A DNA stretch of 60,125 nucleotides from Eubacteriales bacterium (GCA_030524785.1 JAUNFZ010000005.1:1-60125), one strand, 5' to 3'. Positions 1 through 8,259 are shown, counted from the first letter of the stretch. Notes: a model not told the origin generated them from the sequence alone. Made by a program: numbers and translations.

Positions 1-537
1 GAGGGTTTTCTGGACAGCGAAGATGACGACTATGAGGAGCCGCGTTCCAGAAAAGGATTTTTCAAAAAATCATCGCGCCAAGAGCCTTTAGACGATTATG
101 ACGAGGAGGACGAGGAGGACGAGCCGGTAATGCGAAAGTTTACAAAGCAGCCGGCAAAATCTGTAAAGACGTCAGCGTCCAGGACAAAGCCTGCATCTTC
201 CGTTACTTCTAAGGTATCGCCCATTCGTTCCCGCAAGGGAGGCAACGACATGGCTGTCTGTGTGGTAAGGCCAAAGAGCATGGAGGACGCCAGAGAGGTT
301 ACGGAAACACTGCTTGCAAACTGTACGGTAGTTCTGAATGTGGAAGGTCTTGATCTGGATCTGTGTCAGCGGATTATTGATTTTACCTGCGGTTCCTGCT
401 ATGCAATCAGCGGAAATCTTCAGAAAATCAGCAACTATATTTTTATTATTACTCCGCCCTCTGTGGATGTGTCGGGAGACTTTCAGGACATTTTAAGCGG
501 AGCTTTTGATGTTCCGTCGATGAACTTTAACTATTAA
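1..537 (+). CDS. sepF: Cell division protein SepF (5' end outside window)
   Basis: SepF binds FtsZ and the membrane and helps align the division septum. The reading frame is open from the first base, so the start lies upstream and the membrane-binding N-terminal helix is missing here. The visible part begins with a very acidic linker (runs of Asp/Glu around bases 18-125), then a Lys/Ser-rich stretch. The C-terminal SepF domain follows, with the family signatures RPKSMEDA, VVLNVEGLD and RIIDFTCGSCYAISG. It ends in an Asn-Tyr tail. The stop codon lies one base before the ylmH start, so the two are probably co-transcribed and translationally coupled. The usual yggT gene between sepF and ylmH is absent. 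Family assignment is secure. Confidence 0.95.
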   Translation, partial: EGFLDSEDDDYEEPRSRKGFFKKSSRQEPLDDYDEEDEEDEPVMRKFTKQPAKSVKTSASRTKPASSVTSKVSPIRSRKGGNDMAVCVVRPKSMEDAREVTETLLANCTVVLNVEGLDLDLCQRIIDFTCGSCYAISGNLQKISNYIFIITPPSVDVSGDFQDILSGAFDVPSMNFNY

Positions 538-538
538 T

Positions 539-1321
539 ATGAACCGGGAAGAAGAACTGTTTCAGAAGCGGCTTAGGGATTTAGCTTCTATGGCGGATCG
601 GCGGGGGATTGTGACCTACACCGAGTTTTTGAATCTTAATGAATTGAATATATTTCACAGCACAAAGAGGGAATTGGCCTATGTGTCCTGCCAATCCTTC
701 GGCGGCTATGAGCATGCGGAGCGTCAGATAATAGCGTTTATTCCTGATGCTCTTTCTTATAACGGCTCTTACGGAGAGGAAGATATTCAGCCGGATTATC
801 CGATTTCCTGTATTCGGATAGCGCCATTGAATGAGCGCTTTTTGGAAAAACTGACGCACCGGGATTACCTTGGAGCCGTTTTAAATCTCGGTATTCTTCG
901 AAGCGCTGTTGGCGATATTCTTGTGACGGAGAAAGGGGCATGGCTGTTTAGTTTAAGGCAGATGGCAGATTTCATCTGTAATGAGCTTTCCAGGGTGAAA
1001 AACACCACTGTAAGGGCAAATGTCGTTACACCAGAAAACTTCGATTATACGCCGAAATACGAGCTTGTACGGGGGTCTGTGGCTTCGATAAGGCTGGACA
1101 GCCTTCTGGCGCTGGCTTTTGGCGCCTCAAGAAGCAGTCTTACCGGATTGATTGAGGGCGGCAGAGTGTTCGTCAATGGCCGGCTTGTTACGTCAAACGG
1201 TTACAAGCTTAAAGAAAATGATATTATTTCTGCAAGAGGGTACGGGCGTTTCCGCTATGTGGGAATTGTTTCGGGTACACGTAAGGGCCGCCTGATGGCG
1301 GAAATTGAAAAATTTGTTTAG
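539..1321 (+). CDS. ylmH: S4-domain RNA-binding protein YlmH
   Basis: The protein has 260 residues, typical for YlmH. Roughly residues 1-170 form the YlmH-specific N-terminal region. Residues 184-240 form an S4 RNA-binding domain with the expected RLDSLLA, RSSLTGLIEGGRVFVNG and DIISARG(Y/F)GR segments. In Bacillus, YlmH has been linked to ribosome-associated quality control and its gene lies in the division cluster. The start follows the sepF stop after one base and has no evident Shine-Dalgarno sequence, so translation probably depends on coupling. The divIVA gene that usually follows ylmH in Firmicutes is absent, and aroB lies there instead. Confidence 0.93.
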   Translation: MNREEELFQKRLRDLASMADRRGIVTYTEFLNLNELNIFHSTKRELAYVSCQSFGGYEHAERQIIAFIPDALSYNGSYGEEDIQPDYPISCIRIAPLNERFLEKLTHRDYLGAVLNLGILRSAVGDILVTEKGAWLFSLRQMADFICNELSRVKNTTVRANVVTPENFDYTPKYELVRGSVASIRLDSLLALAFGASRSSLTGLIEGGRVFVNGRLVTSNGYKLKENDIISARGYGRFRYVGIVSGTRKGRLMAEIEKFV

Positions 1322-1374
1322 AAAATTGGAAATTATATCCAGGTTGAAAATTATATCCGAGGAGGCGTCATATT

Positions 1375-2502
1375 ATGGAAAAGAACGGGGAGAGCAGGAA
1401 TTGCCTGCCTGTAAAAACGGGCCGGGACAGTTCTTACACAATTTATTTCGAGAACAATTTTGACAGGCTGGCAGAACTTTTGGAGAGCAACTGCCGGATA
1501 GCAGAACGAAAGATCTGCATTGTTACAGATTCGAATGTGGAGCGGCTCTACCTGAAAGAGGCAGTCGAATGTCTTAAGAACCGATGTGTGCATCTGTCTG
1601 TTTTTTCTTTTCCGGCCGGCGAGGCCAGCAAAACGCTTGACACGGTAAAGCGCCTCTATGAGCATCTGATCCTGGAGCATTTTGAGCGCAGAGACATGCT
1701 GCTTGCTCTGGGCGGCGGCGTGGTGGGTGACCTGACGGGATTCGCAGCAGCGACATATCTGCGCGGCATTGAGTTTGTACAAGTTCCAACGACTCTGCTG
1801 TCTCAGGTGGACAGCAGTATCGGAGGAAAAACCGGCGTCGATTTCGACAGCTACAAAAATATGGTGGGAGCGTTTCATCAGCCCGCTATGGTCTATATGA
1901 ATTTTGCGCTTTTAAAGACCCTTGACGAAGACCAGTTTGCCTGCGGCATGGGCGAGGTGCTGAAGCATGGGCTGATCAAAAGCAGCGCCTACTATACCTG
2001 GGTGATCGAGCATCTTACAGAGATCTGCGACCGCGATATGGAAACTCTGAAGGAAATGGTACTGGAAAGCTGCCGTATCAAAGGCGCAGTTGTAGAAAAG
2101 GACGCCCGGGAAAAAGGAGAGCGCGCCCTTCTCAATTTTGGTCATACCATAGGTCATGCGATAGAAAAGGTGAAATCCCCCAAGCTGCTTCACGGCCAGT
2201 GCGTCGCTCTGGGGAGCGTTGCCGCCGCTTATATTTCCTATAAAAGAGGGCTTCTTTCCACCGAAGAATTTTATGAGATCCGCGATATGAATGTTGGGTT
2301 TAACCTGATGTTTTCAGTAGATGAGATTGACGCAGAGGAAATTCTTTCGATTACAAAATCGGATAAGAAGATGGATGGCGGCGCTGTAAAATTCGTCCTC
2401 CTGAAAAAAATCGGCAAGGCATATATCGACACCACTGTCACAGACGAGGAAATATTGGAGGCTGTCCGGTTTATCACATATACCGACGGCGGGAATGACT
2501 GA
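1375..2502 (+). CDS. aroB: 3-dehydroquinate synthase
   Basis: AroB converts DAHP to 3-dehydroquinate, the second step of the shikimate pathway, using NAD and a divalent metal in the cytosol. The 375-residue protein carries the NAD-binding GGGVVGDLTGFAAA segment (about 113-126) and the PTTLLSQVDSSIGGKTG motif (138-154). Metal ligands are visible at Glu194 (GMGEVLKHG), His257 (NFGHTIGHA) and His273 (LLHG). A strong GAGGAGG sequence precedes the ATG. The gene sits between division genes and lspA with no other shikimate gene in the window. The 53-base gap before it contains a near-perfect 18-base tandem duplication. Confidence 0.96.
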   Translation: MEKNGESRNCLPVKTGRDSSYTIYFENNFDRLAELLESNCRIAERKICIVTDSNVERLYLKEAVECLKNRCVHLSVFSFPAGEASKTLDTVKRLYEHLILEHFERRDMLLALGGGVVGDLTGFAAATYLRGIEFVQVPTTLLSQVDSSIGGKTGVDFDSYKNMVGAFHQPAMVYMNFALLKTLDEDQFACGMGEVLKHGLIKSSAYYTWVIEHLTEICDRDMETLKEMVLESCRIKGAVVEKDAREKGERALLNFGHTIGHAIEKVKSPKLLHGQCVALGSVAAAYISYKRGLLSTEEFYEIRDMNVGFNLMFSVDEIDAEEILSITKSDKKMDGGAVKFVLLKKIGKAYIDTTVTDEEILEAVRFITYTDGGND

Positions 2503-2514
2503 CAAGGAGTCTTT

Positions 2515-3015
2515 ATGAAACATACAAAAATATCTCTCAAAAGCGGACTGTACGCGCTGCAAGGCGTCACGGTTCTTACGGCGGCGGATCAGCTTACAAA
2601 ATATCTCGCCGTTCATTATCTGAAAAATTCTTCTGATATTGCGCTGCTTCCCGGTATTTTCGAACTGTCCTATCTCGAAAACCGCGGCGCTGCCTGGGGA
2701 ATTATGAAAAATATGCAGTGGATATTTTTGATTTTGACGGTTCTGGCTTTGGCGGCGGCAGCTTACTTTTACATGGCTGCGCCTGCCGGAAGGAAATACC
2801 GTTCCTTTCGGATTCTGTGTGTTGTATTTTCTGCGGGAGCTCTTGGAAACGCCCTGGACCGCCTGTTTCGCGGATACGTGGTAGACTTTTTCTACCTTCG
2901 CCTGATCCATTTTCCGGTATTTAATGTTGCCGACTGTTTTGTCACCATTTCTTTGGTGCTTTTGCTGATTCTTTACCGAAATGAGGACTTTTCATGGCTG
3001 AAAAAATCATCGTAA
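2515..3015 (+). CDS. lspA: Lipoprotein signal peptidase (signal peptidase II)
   Basis: LspA cleaves the signal peptide of diacylglyceryl-modified prolipoproteins in the cytoplasmic membrane. The 166-residue protein has four hydrophobic segments, near residues 12-32, 67-88, 98-110 and 134-154. The family motifs are DQLTKY (25-30), ENRGAAWG (55-62), GNALDRL (111-117) and FNVAD (136-140). The two catalytic aspartates are Asp115 and Asp140. The start follows aroB by 12 bases, preceded by AAGGAG. The end overlaps the following pseudouridine synthase gene by 22 bases, the common lspA-rluD arrangement. Confidence 0.95.
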   Translation: MKHTKISLKSGLYALQGVTVLTAADQLTKYLAVHYLKNSSDIALLPGIFELSYLENRGAAWGIMKNMQWIFLILTVLALAAAAYFYMAAPAGRKYRSFRILCVVFSAGALGNALDRLFRGYVVDFFYLRLIHFPVFNVADCFVTISLVLLLILYRNEDFSWLKKSS

Positions 3016-3905
3016 CGGAAGCTGTGCTTTCCCCGGTTAGAATTGACCGGTATTTGGCTGAGGCTCTGCCGGATGTCTCAAGATCTTACCTTCAAAAACT
3101 TCTGAAGGAGGGCTGTGTTCAGGCCGGCGGCGTTTCGGTAAAACCAAATTACAAAGTTGCCGGAAATGAAACGCTTCTCGTTCGTTTTCCCGGGGAGAAG
3201 GAGCCGGATATTGTGGCTGAGGATATTCCGCTTGATATTCTCTATGAGGATGAAGATCTTCTGGTAGTCAATAAACCAAAGGGTATGGTGGTTCATCCAG
3301 GAGCGGGCCATTACAGCGGCACCCTTGTAAATGCCCTGATGTATCACTGCAAAGACCAGCTCTCCGGTATCAATGGGGTACTGAGGCCGGGGATTGTCCA
3401 CCGTATCGACCGGGATACTACGGGTTCCTTATTGGTCTGTAAAAATGATTTTGCGCATAATCATATCGCAGCGCAGTTAAAAGAACATTCGATCACAAGA
3501 AAATACCGCGCCATCGTACACGGAAATATAAAAGAAGATAACGGAACCGTAAACGCCTGTATCGGGCGCCATCCTGTGGACAGAAAGAAGATGGCGGTTC
3601 ACGTAAAAAACGGCCGGGAGGCAGTAACGCATTATCATGTCTTAAAGCGTTTTGGCCAGTTTACCTATATTGAGTGTCAGCTGGAAACCGGGCGCACTCA
3701 TCAAATCCGCGTGCATATGAGCAGTATCCATCATCCGATTCTGGGTGACGAGGTGTACGGTCCGGCAAAATGTCCGTTTCCCGGTCTGCAGGGGCAGACG
3801 CTTCATGCGCAGGTGCTGGGCTTTGTTCATCCAAGGACAGGACGCTATCTGGAATTTTCGGCGCCTCTGCCGGAATATTTTGAAGCGCTTCTGAGCAAAC
3901 TGTAA
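2994..3905 (+). CDS. rluD: RluA/RluD-family 23S rRNA pseudouridine synthase
   Basis: The 303-residue protein has an N-terminal S4 domain (about 16-75) and a RluA-type catalytic domain. The catalytic aspartate is Asp139 in HRIDRDTTGSLLV. Other family segments are VVNKPKGMVVHPG (91-103), ETGRTHQIRVHM and HPILGD. Location directly after lspA and sequence resemble RluD of other Firmicutes, which modifies helix 69 of 23S rRNA. The exact target uridines cannot be read from the sequence. The start lies inside lspA, so translation is probably coupled. Confidence 0.92.
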   Translation: MAEKIIVTEAVLSPVRIDRYLAEALPDVSRSYLQKLLKEGCVQAGGVSVKPNYKVAGNETLLVRFPGEKEPDIVAEDIPLDILYEDEDLLVVNKPKGMVVHPGAGHYSGTLVNALMYHCKDQLSGINGVLRPGIVHRIDRDTTGSLLVCKNDFAHNHIAAQLKEHSITRKYRAIVHGNIKEDNGTVNACIGRHPVDRKKMAVHVKNGREAVTHYHVLKRFGQFTYIECQLETGRTHQIRVHMSSIHHPILGDEVYGPAKCPFPGLQGQTLHAQVLGFVHPRTGRYLEFSAPLPEYFEALLSKL

Positions 3906-3952
3906 TTTTTCCCTCTGTGAAAAATGGTCCTGTGAAAATTTCATAAAATGTG

Positions 3953-3981
3953 TGTACAATTCCCCTTCCTTGTTGTATAAT
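3953..3981 (+). promoter_or_regulatory. Putative sigma-A promoter of the cytidylate-kinase-like gene
   Basis: TGTACA (3953-3958), 17 bases, then an exact TATAAT (3976-3981). The -10 element lies inside a perfect 11-base inverted repeat (3974-3984 and 3991-4001, 6-base loop) that would span the -10 and transcription start. This could be an operator or a leader hairpin. No convincing terminator for the upstream operon is visible. Confidence 0.6.
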
Positions 3982-4019
3982 ATACCTAAATATATTATAC
4001 AGAGAAAGGGGATATTATT

Positions 4020-4676
4020 ATGGCATGTAAATCAGTAATCACAATAGGAAGACAGTATGGCAGCGGCGGCAGAGAGATTGGACAGAAGATAGCCGAAACT
4101 CTTGGAATTAAGTGTTACGATAATGAATTGCTTGACAGAGCGGCAAAGAACAGCGGCATCTGCCAGGAATTGTTTGAAAACCATGATGAAAAGCCCACAA
4201 ACAGCTTTCTTTATTCTTTGGTTATGGATACGTATTCGATGGGATATGCCTCTGCGGCGCTGTCCGGTATGCCGATTAATCACAAAGTATTTCTGGCTCA
4301 GTTTAATGCGATCAAGGAGATTGCAAATGAGGGGCCCTGCGTGATGGTGGGGCGCTGTGCGGATTATGCTCTGGATGATTTTTCGAATCGGATTTCCGTT
4401 TTCATATATGGCGATATGAGCAAGCGCATCCGGAGAATTGCAAATAAGTATGATTTGACGGATGCAAAGGCAAAGGACGTGATTCAGAAAACGGATAAGC
4501 AGCGCGCCAGCTACTATAATTACTACACAAGCAAGCGCTGGGGTGATATTTCCAGCTATGATCTTTGCATCAACAGCAGTATTCTTGGAATAGATAAAAC
4601 GGCAGAATTTATCTGCAACTTTGTGCGCGAGAGAGAAGCAGTGCCGGAGGATATGAAAAAGAGAGGAACAGTCTGA
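4020..4676 (+). CDS. Cytidylate-kinase-like P-loop protein
   Basis: The 218-residue protein belongs to the cytidylate-kinase-like (AAA_26) family common in Clostridia. An atypical P-loop, [12 protein letters not shown], lies at residues 10-21, followed by [18 protein letters not shown]. The [10 protein letters not shown] and SVFIYGD segments around the middle resemble the core of nucleoside monophosphate kinases. The ancestral reaction is phosphate transfer from ATP to CMP, but these proteins differ from true Cmk and their substrate is not established. AAAGGGG precedes the ATG. dtd follows after five bases, so the pair is probably one transcript. Confidence 0.8.
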   Translation: MACKSVITIGRQYGSGGREIGQKIAETLGIKCYDNELLDRAAKNSGICQELFENHDEKPTNSFLYSLVMDTYSMGYASAALSGMPINHKVFLAQFNAIKEIANEGPCVMVGRCADYALDDFSNRISVFIYGDMSKRIRRIANKYDLTDAKAKDVIQKTDKQRASYYNYYTSKRWGDISSYDLCINSSILGIDKTAEFICNFVREREAVPEDMKKRGTV

Positions 4677-4681
4677 TCCAT

Positions 4682-5119
4682 ATGAAATTCGTGATTCAGC
4701 GGGTGGAAGAAGCTTCCGTATCCGTAGATAATAAAATCATCGGCGCCATCAAACAGGGCTTTTGCGTCCTGATTGGCGCCGGAAAAAATGACACAACCGA
4801 AAATGCCGACGCACTGATAAAGAAAATGATCGGGCTTCGGATTTTCAGTGATGAAAATGGAAAAACAAATCTTTCACTGAAGGATGTGGGCGGCGGTTTG
4901 CTGCTTGTTTCACAGTTTACCCTTTATGCCAACTGCAAAAAAGGAAACCGCCCAAGTTTTACAGAGGCAGGAGCCCCGGCTATGGCCGAAGCCCTTTATG
5001 AATATATTATCGCTGAATGTCGCAGACAGATTCCCATTGTGGAAACGGGGTCTTTCGGCGCAAAAATGAAAGTGGCTCTGGTAAATGACGGTCCCTTTAC
5101 CATTCTTCTTGAAAATTAG
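4682..5119 (+). CDS. dtd: D-aminoacyl-tRNA deacylase
   Basis: Dtd hydrolyses D-amino acids mischarged on tRNA, and glycine from tRNA-Ala, in the cytosol. The 145-residue length is normal. Family motifs are present: SQFTLYA (77-83), GNRPSF (88-93) and the Gly-cisPro motif at Gly137-Pro138 within NDGPFT. The gene starts five bases after the cytidylate-kinase-like gene. It ends against a convergent recombinase gene, with only a 27-base gap that contains a perfect palindrome overlapping the stop region. Confidence 0.95.
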   Translation: MKFVIQRVEEASVSVDNKIIGAIKQGFCVLIGAGKNDTTENADALIKKMIGLRIFSDENGKTNLSLKDVGGGLLLVSQFTLYANCKKGNRPSFTEAGAPAMAEALYEYIIAECRRQIPIVETGSFGAKMKVALVNDGPFTILLEN

Positions 5120-5144
5120 TTTACATAACTTTGTTATGTAAATA
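5118..5144. other. Palindrome with two XerD-like half-sites, or a bidirectional terminator stem
   Basis: A perfect 10-base inverted repeat (5120-5129 and 5133-5142) with a 3-base loop lies between the convergent dtd and recombinase genes. Each arm reads outward as TTATGTAAA, matching the XerD half of Bacillus dif as I remember it. The left arm extends to TTATGTAAACT. The spacer between 11-base arms is five bases, shorter than the six of typical dif. No U-tract follows on either strand, so it is a weak terminator candidate. Confidence 0.5.
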
Positions 5145-5146
5145 AA

Positions 5147-6205
5147 TTATTCTTCCCGGAGTCTGACAGCAGAAGCGGCCATGCGGCGGCGCTTGTCGTC
5201 CATGGCGGCATAATGTTTTTTTGTGGTATTTACATCTTTATGTCCAAGGACGTCGGCCACCAGGTAAATATCGTTTGTTTCCTGATACAGACTTGTTCCG
5301 TAGGTACTGCGAAGCTTATGGGGCGTAATTTTCTTTGTCGTGGTAATCTGGCGCGCATACTTTTTGACCAGATTTTCCACTGCCTGTACGCCGATTCTCC
5401 GGCGCTGGGTGGATAAAAACAGAGCGTTTTCATTACCGGCTACCGGAGTGATGCCTTCACGTTCCTTTAAATAGCCTGTTAAAGCTTTTTCCACCTCATC
5501 ACCAAAATAGACCACCATTTCATTTCCGCCTTTTCGAACAACCTTAATTCCATTGTTCTTAAAATCCACATCGCCAATGTCCAGCCCGACACATTCGGAA
5601 ACACGGATACCTGTGCCCAAAAGCAGAGTTACAATCGCGAGATCACGGGTTTTTGTCTTTTCCCAGTAGACTTTTTTCTGTCCGGACAACTGGGAACCAC
5701 AGTGTTCGATATAATCAAGCAGCAAAGCCGTTTCGTCGGCATCCAGACGTATGATTGCCTTATCATGAATCTTTGGCATATCCACCAGTACGGTGGGATT
5801 TGTTTTTATTTGTTCCCGCTTGAAGAAATAGGCGTAAAATCCACGCAGAGCCACCATTTTTCGCTTCAGGGCACGTTCTCCGTTGGTTTTCATGCCATCC
5901 TCAGAATGATATACCTTCAGGTATTCCAGATATTCTTCGATATCTACCGGCTTTAATCGATCCAGCACGTCCACCGTAAAATCCTCCATGGATTTATTCT
6001 TAAAGGCAGGATTTTCTTCTAAAAGGAACTGAAAAAAAACGCGGATATCGTACGCATAGGAAATTCTGGTTCGCGTAGATGTGGTTGGTTCAATACCGCG
6101 AAAATAATCTTTGGCAAAAGGAGGCATTGTTTTTAAGAGTTCACGAAGCCTCAGTGTGTTGTCAATATCTTTTTGTTCATGGTATGTAAGCTTTGATTTG
6201 TCCAT
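5147..6205 (-). CDS. XerS-like tyrosine recombinase
   Basis: The 352-residue tyrosine recombinase has an N-terminal SAM-like DNA-binding domain (about 35-140) and a C-terminal catalytic domain (150-345). All six catalytic residues are visible: Arg201 (GTGIRVSE), Lys225 (RKGGN), His296 and Arg299 (HKLRS), His322 (LGHKD) and Tyr332. The layout resembles streptococcal XerS: a LKTMPPFAKDYF start, a long N-terminal domain and a KTKTRDLAI segment before the first catalytic Arg. XerS acts alone at a single dif site next to its gene. I chose the ATG at 6205 because AAGGGGG lies 12 bases upstream; the frame could start as far up as 6295. It may be the housekeeping chromosome-dimer resolvase, but an integrase relic is not excluded. 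Confidence 0.85.
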   Translation of the reverse strand: MDKSKLTYHEQKDIDNTLRLRELLKTMPPFAKDYFRGIEPTTSTRTRISYAYDIRVFFQFLLEENPAFKNKSMEDFTVDVLDRLKPVDIEEYLEYLKVYHSEDGMKTNGERALKRKMVALRGFYAYFFKREQIKTNPTVLVDMPKIHDKAIIRLDADETALLLDYIEHCGSQLSGQKKVYWEKTKTRDLAIVTLLLGTGIRVSECVGLDIGDVDFKNNGIKVVRKGGNEMVVYFGDEVEKALTGYLKEREGITPVAGNENALFLSTQRRRIGVQAVENLVKKYARQITTTKKITPHKLRSTYGTSLYQETNDIYLVADVLGHKDVNTTKKHYAAMDDKRRRMAASAVRLREE

Positions 6206-6234
6206 AAAGTATGAAATCCCCCTTATCCCCTGTC

Positions 6235-6270
6235 TATCTATTGGAAAAACTATGGTTTGTCGTATAGATA
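6235..6270. other. Candidate dif-like recombination site upstream of the recombinase
   Basis: An imperfect inverted repeat of two 16-base arms around a 4-base centre (TATG). The left arm is TATCTATTGGAAAAAC (6235-6250) and the right arm is GTTTGTCGTATAGATA (6255-6270). The arms pair at 13 of 16 positions. Size and position 30 bases upstream of a XerS-like gene match the known xerS/difSL arrangement. The GAAAAACTAT core resembles difSL as I remember it. An operator for the recombinase is the main alternative. Confidence 0.5.
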
Positions 6271-6282
6271 TGTCCCGCAAGT

Positions 6283-6310
6283 AAAAGGGTATCACAACCG
6301 ATACCCTTTT
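6283..6310 (-). terminator. Intrinsic terminator of the CAP-domain gene
   Basis: A perfect 11-base stem (6283-6293 and 6300-6310) with a 6-base loop starts one base after the stop codon of the minus-strand gene. The stem ends in four T residues on the minus strand. The U-tract is short, so efficiency is uncertain. Confidence 0.7.
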
Positions 6311-6311
6311 G

Positions 6312-7715
6312 TCAAGCCGTTTTTACCGGGCTGTATTTGCCATAAATACGGTTTCCGCAGGAATCCTTTTTAAAGGCACGTATACGTACATAATATTTTT
6401 GAGCGGTTTTCAAATTCGCAAAGGAATATTTTTTCACGGAATTTCCTGTCATCCGAACTGTTTTGGAAACAGCCTTTTCGAACTTTCTGGATGATGAAAC
6501 GGAAAGTTCATAACCGCTTACTCCGGATATCTTTTTCCAGGAAACGGTAAGCCGCCTTTTTGATTTTGCAAATGATACGGACGATACGGAGGCCTGTTTT
6601 ACTGTAACCTTACTCCAGCGCGCATATAAAGTCTGTGTTTTTCCTTTTGAGATCTTTACAGACGAATTTGACTTAATCCGTGTGCCGCCGCTCTTTTTCG
6701 TATACCAGCCCTTAAATATATAGCCTTTTCTGTAGACGGCCGGAAGATTTCCATATCTCTTTTTATTTGTGACGGTAAGCGCCTTGGTCTTCAGTGAAGA
6801 TGTTTTGCCAAAAGAGCCGCCGTTTGCATTTAGAACAAGGGTTCTGTCCGTTTTGTCCTTTACGTTTACTTTGTATTTCAGGCAAAATCCGGGAGTGGAA
6901 AGGGATTGTGCGTATATAACAGCCGTCCCACGCTTTTTTGCCGTAATCTTTCCGCTGCTGTTTACAGAAACAATACTGGGATTGCTGCTGGTCAGCCGAA
7001 AATTTTTCCAGGAAATCTGCGGAACCACATTGCCGATGGCAAAGGTTGGATAATGATCCATCATGCTTAAAAATTGCAGAGTCAATATCGAGGACGCCCC
7101 TTTATCCAATCGATGTCCATCGCTGCTCTTGCTGGATGAAGATGCGATAAAGCTACATTCATCCATAAGATATCGGGAAACATTGACTCGCACTGTTTTC
7201 GTGGCATTTGATGGTTTTGATGTGCTTTTGGCACTGCTTGTTCCAAATAGCTGTACCCAGCATACCACATTGTTCTGATAGAAACATCCAACCCCGATAC
7301 TTTCACAGGTTTCATCCATCATGTTCTTATAATGGCCTCTGGAATTTTTCCAGGCGTTTACAACACTTGCGGCACTGCTCTGCCCCGCCGCAATATTTTC
7401 AGAATGGGCTTTTGATGAAACCGTAAAACATTCGGAGCCGTCGGGACGTTCGTGGGAAAAGATCAGCGATATTTCCGCCGCTCTCTGCATAGCCGCCTCC
7501 ATCAGGTCGGCATCCATCTCAAGAGCCGAAAGCCCTTGTTTTTTGCGCACTTTATTTGTTTCCTGAAGCACCTCATAAGCTTTTCCATAATCGAATTTAC
7601 CGCGGATATACACGGATACTGAATCAGTCGAAGCATGGACAAAGGATACTCCGGAAAAAACTAAAATGCAGAGGATGGTACTTATTATCAGACGGATTTT
7701 TCTTCCAAATTTCAT
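6312..7715 (-). CDS. Secreted CAP-domain protein with Ig-like, InlB-repeat and Fn3 modules
   Basis: The 467-residue protein begins with a Sec signal peptide (residues 1-28, cleavage near FVHA). A CAP/SCP domain follows (about 45-157) with putative active-site residues His88 (FSHERPDG), Glu106 (SENIA) and His128 (GHYKNM). Next come a bacterial Ig-like BIG2 segment (SNPSIVSVNSSGKITAKKRGTA), an InlB-type B-repeat (GYIFKGWYTKKSGG ... LYARW) and a C-terminal fibronectin type III domain. It is probably exported and cell-surface associated. CAP proteins have diverse roles and no function can be fixed. The ATG at 7715 is chosen because AAAGGGGAG lies just upstream and the signal peptide starts there. 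Confidence 0.85.
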   Translation of the reverse strand: MKFGRKIRLIISTILCILVFSGVSFVHASTDSVSVYIRGKFDYGKAYEVLQETNKVRKKQGLSALEMDADLMEAAMQRAAEISLIFSHERPDGSECFTVSSKAHSENIAAGQSSAASVVNAWKNSRGHYKNMMDETCESIGVGCFYQNNVVCWVQLFGTSSAKSTSKPSNATKTVRVNVSRYLMDECSFIASSSSKSSDGHRLDKGASSILTLQFLSMMDHYPTFAIGNVVPQISWKNFRLTSSNPSIVSVNSSGKITAKKRGTAVIYAQSLSTPGFCLKYKVNVKDKTDRTLVLNANGGSFGKTSSLKTKALTVTNKKRYGNLPAVYRKGYIFKGWYTKKSGGTRIKSNSSVKISKGKTQTLYARWSKVTVKQASVSSVSFAKSKRRLTVSWKKISGVSGYELSVSSSRKFEKAVSKTVRMTGNSVKKYSFANLKTAQKYYVRIRAFKKDSCGNRIYGKYSPVKTA

Positions 7716-7859
7716 AGCTCTCCCCTTTTCTGACAGAGGGCGAAATACCCCGCATAAACAGCTGTTTTTGGAAAATGATTTTCTGATAATATCATAACAC
7801 AATTTTTTCAGTTTCTGTAGTATTTTTTGCCGCACAGCCGGCTTAACCTTTCGCAGCGG

Positions 7860-8201
7860 CTATTTCAATTCTTCTGAATAGTACGGTATCACCAGATACT
7901 GCCCGGATTTTAATTCTGAGCCAAGCTGGTTGATTTCCTTTACTTCTTTAATATACGCAGCCGGGCTGCTGTATTCTTCTGTCATATACTCCATGGCGAT
8001 GTCCCAGAGTGTATCGCCCCGCTCCACCCGAATATCCGTGTAGTATTTATACGCCTCAGATTTTTCTGCATGGGCGCTGAAATTGTGAAACAGGATCGAA
8101 ACAGAAACAGACAGAATCACCATTGCGAATATGGATGCGAGTCTTCTGTTGCGCTCTATGCGCCGTCTGCGAATCATCCTTATTTTCTGTGTTCTACTCA
8201 T
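7860..8201 (-). CDS. YneA-like LysM membrane protein, likely SOS division inhibitor
   Basis: The 113-residue protein has a basic N-terminus, one membrane segment (about 22-42) and an extracytoplasmic LysM domain (58-107: VERGDTLWDIAMEY ... LKSGQYLVIPY). This is the architecture of Bacillus YneA, which halts division during the SOS response. The gene has a consensus promoter overlapped and flanked by LexA-type boxes, which strongly supports DNA-damage induction. In Bacillus yneA is divergent from lexA; here lexA lies 5 kb away. GAGGGAG precedes the ATG. YneA function is inferred from architecture and regulation, since sequence identity in this family is low. Confidence 0.78.
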   Translation of the reverse strand: MSRTQKIRMIRRRRIERNRRLASIFAMVILSVSVSILFHNFSAHAEKSEAYKYYTDIRVERGDTLWDIAMEYMTEEYSSPAAYIKEVKEINQLGSELKSGQYLVIPYYSEELK

Positions 8202-8237
8202 AGAATCTCCCTCATTTCTTTCTGTATATCATTTATA

Positions 8238-8251
8238 AGAACTTGTGTTCG
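8238..8251. promoter_or_regulatory. LexA box 1 of the yneA-like gene
   Basis: AGAACTTGTGTTCG has the GAAC-N4-GTTC core of the Firmicutes LexA operator. It lies just downstream of the -10 element, over the expected transcription start of the minus-strand promoter. Confidence 0.75.
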
Positions 8252-8259
8252 ATAAATGG

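Noticed and set aside
5147-6295. Integrative mobile element around the tyrosine recombinase
   Set aside because: No excisionase, relaxase, phage genes or tRNA attachment site is present; neighbours are ordinary chromosomal genes.
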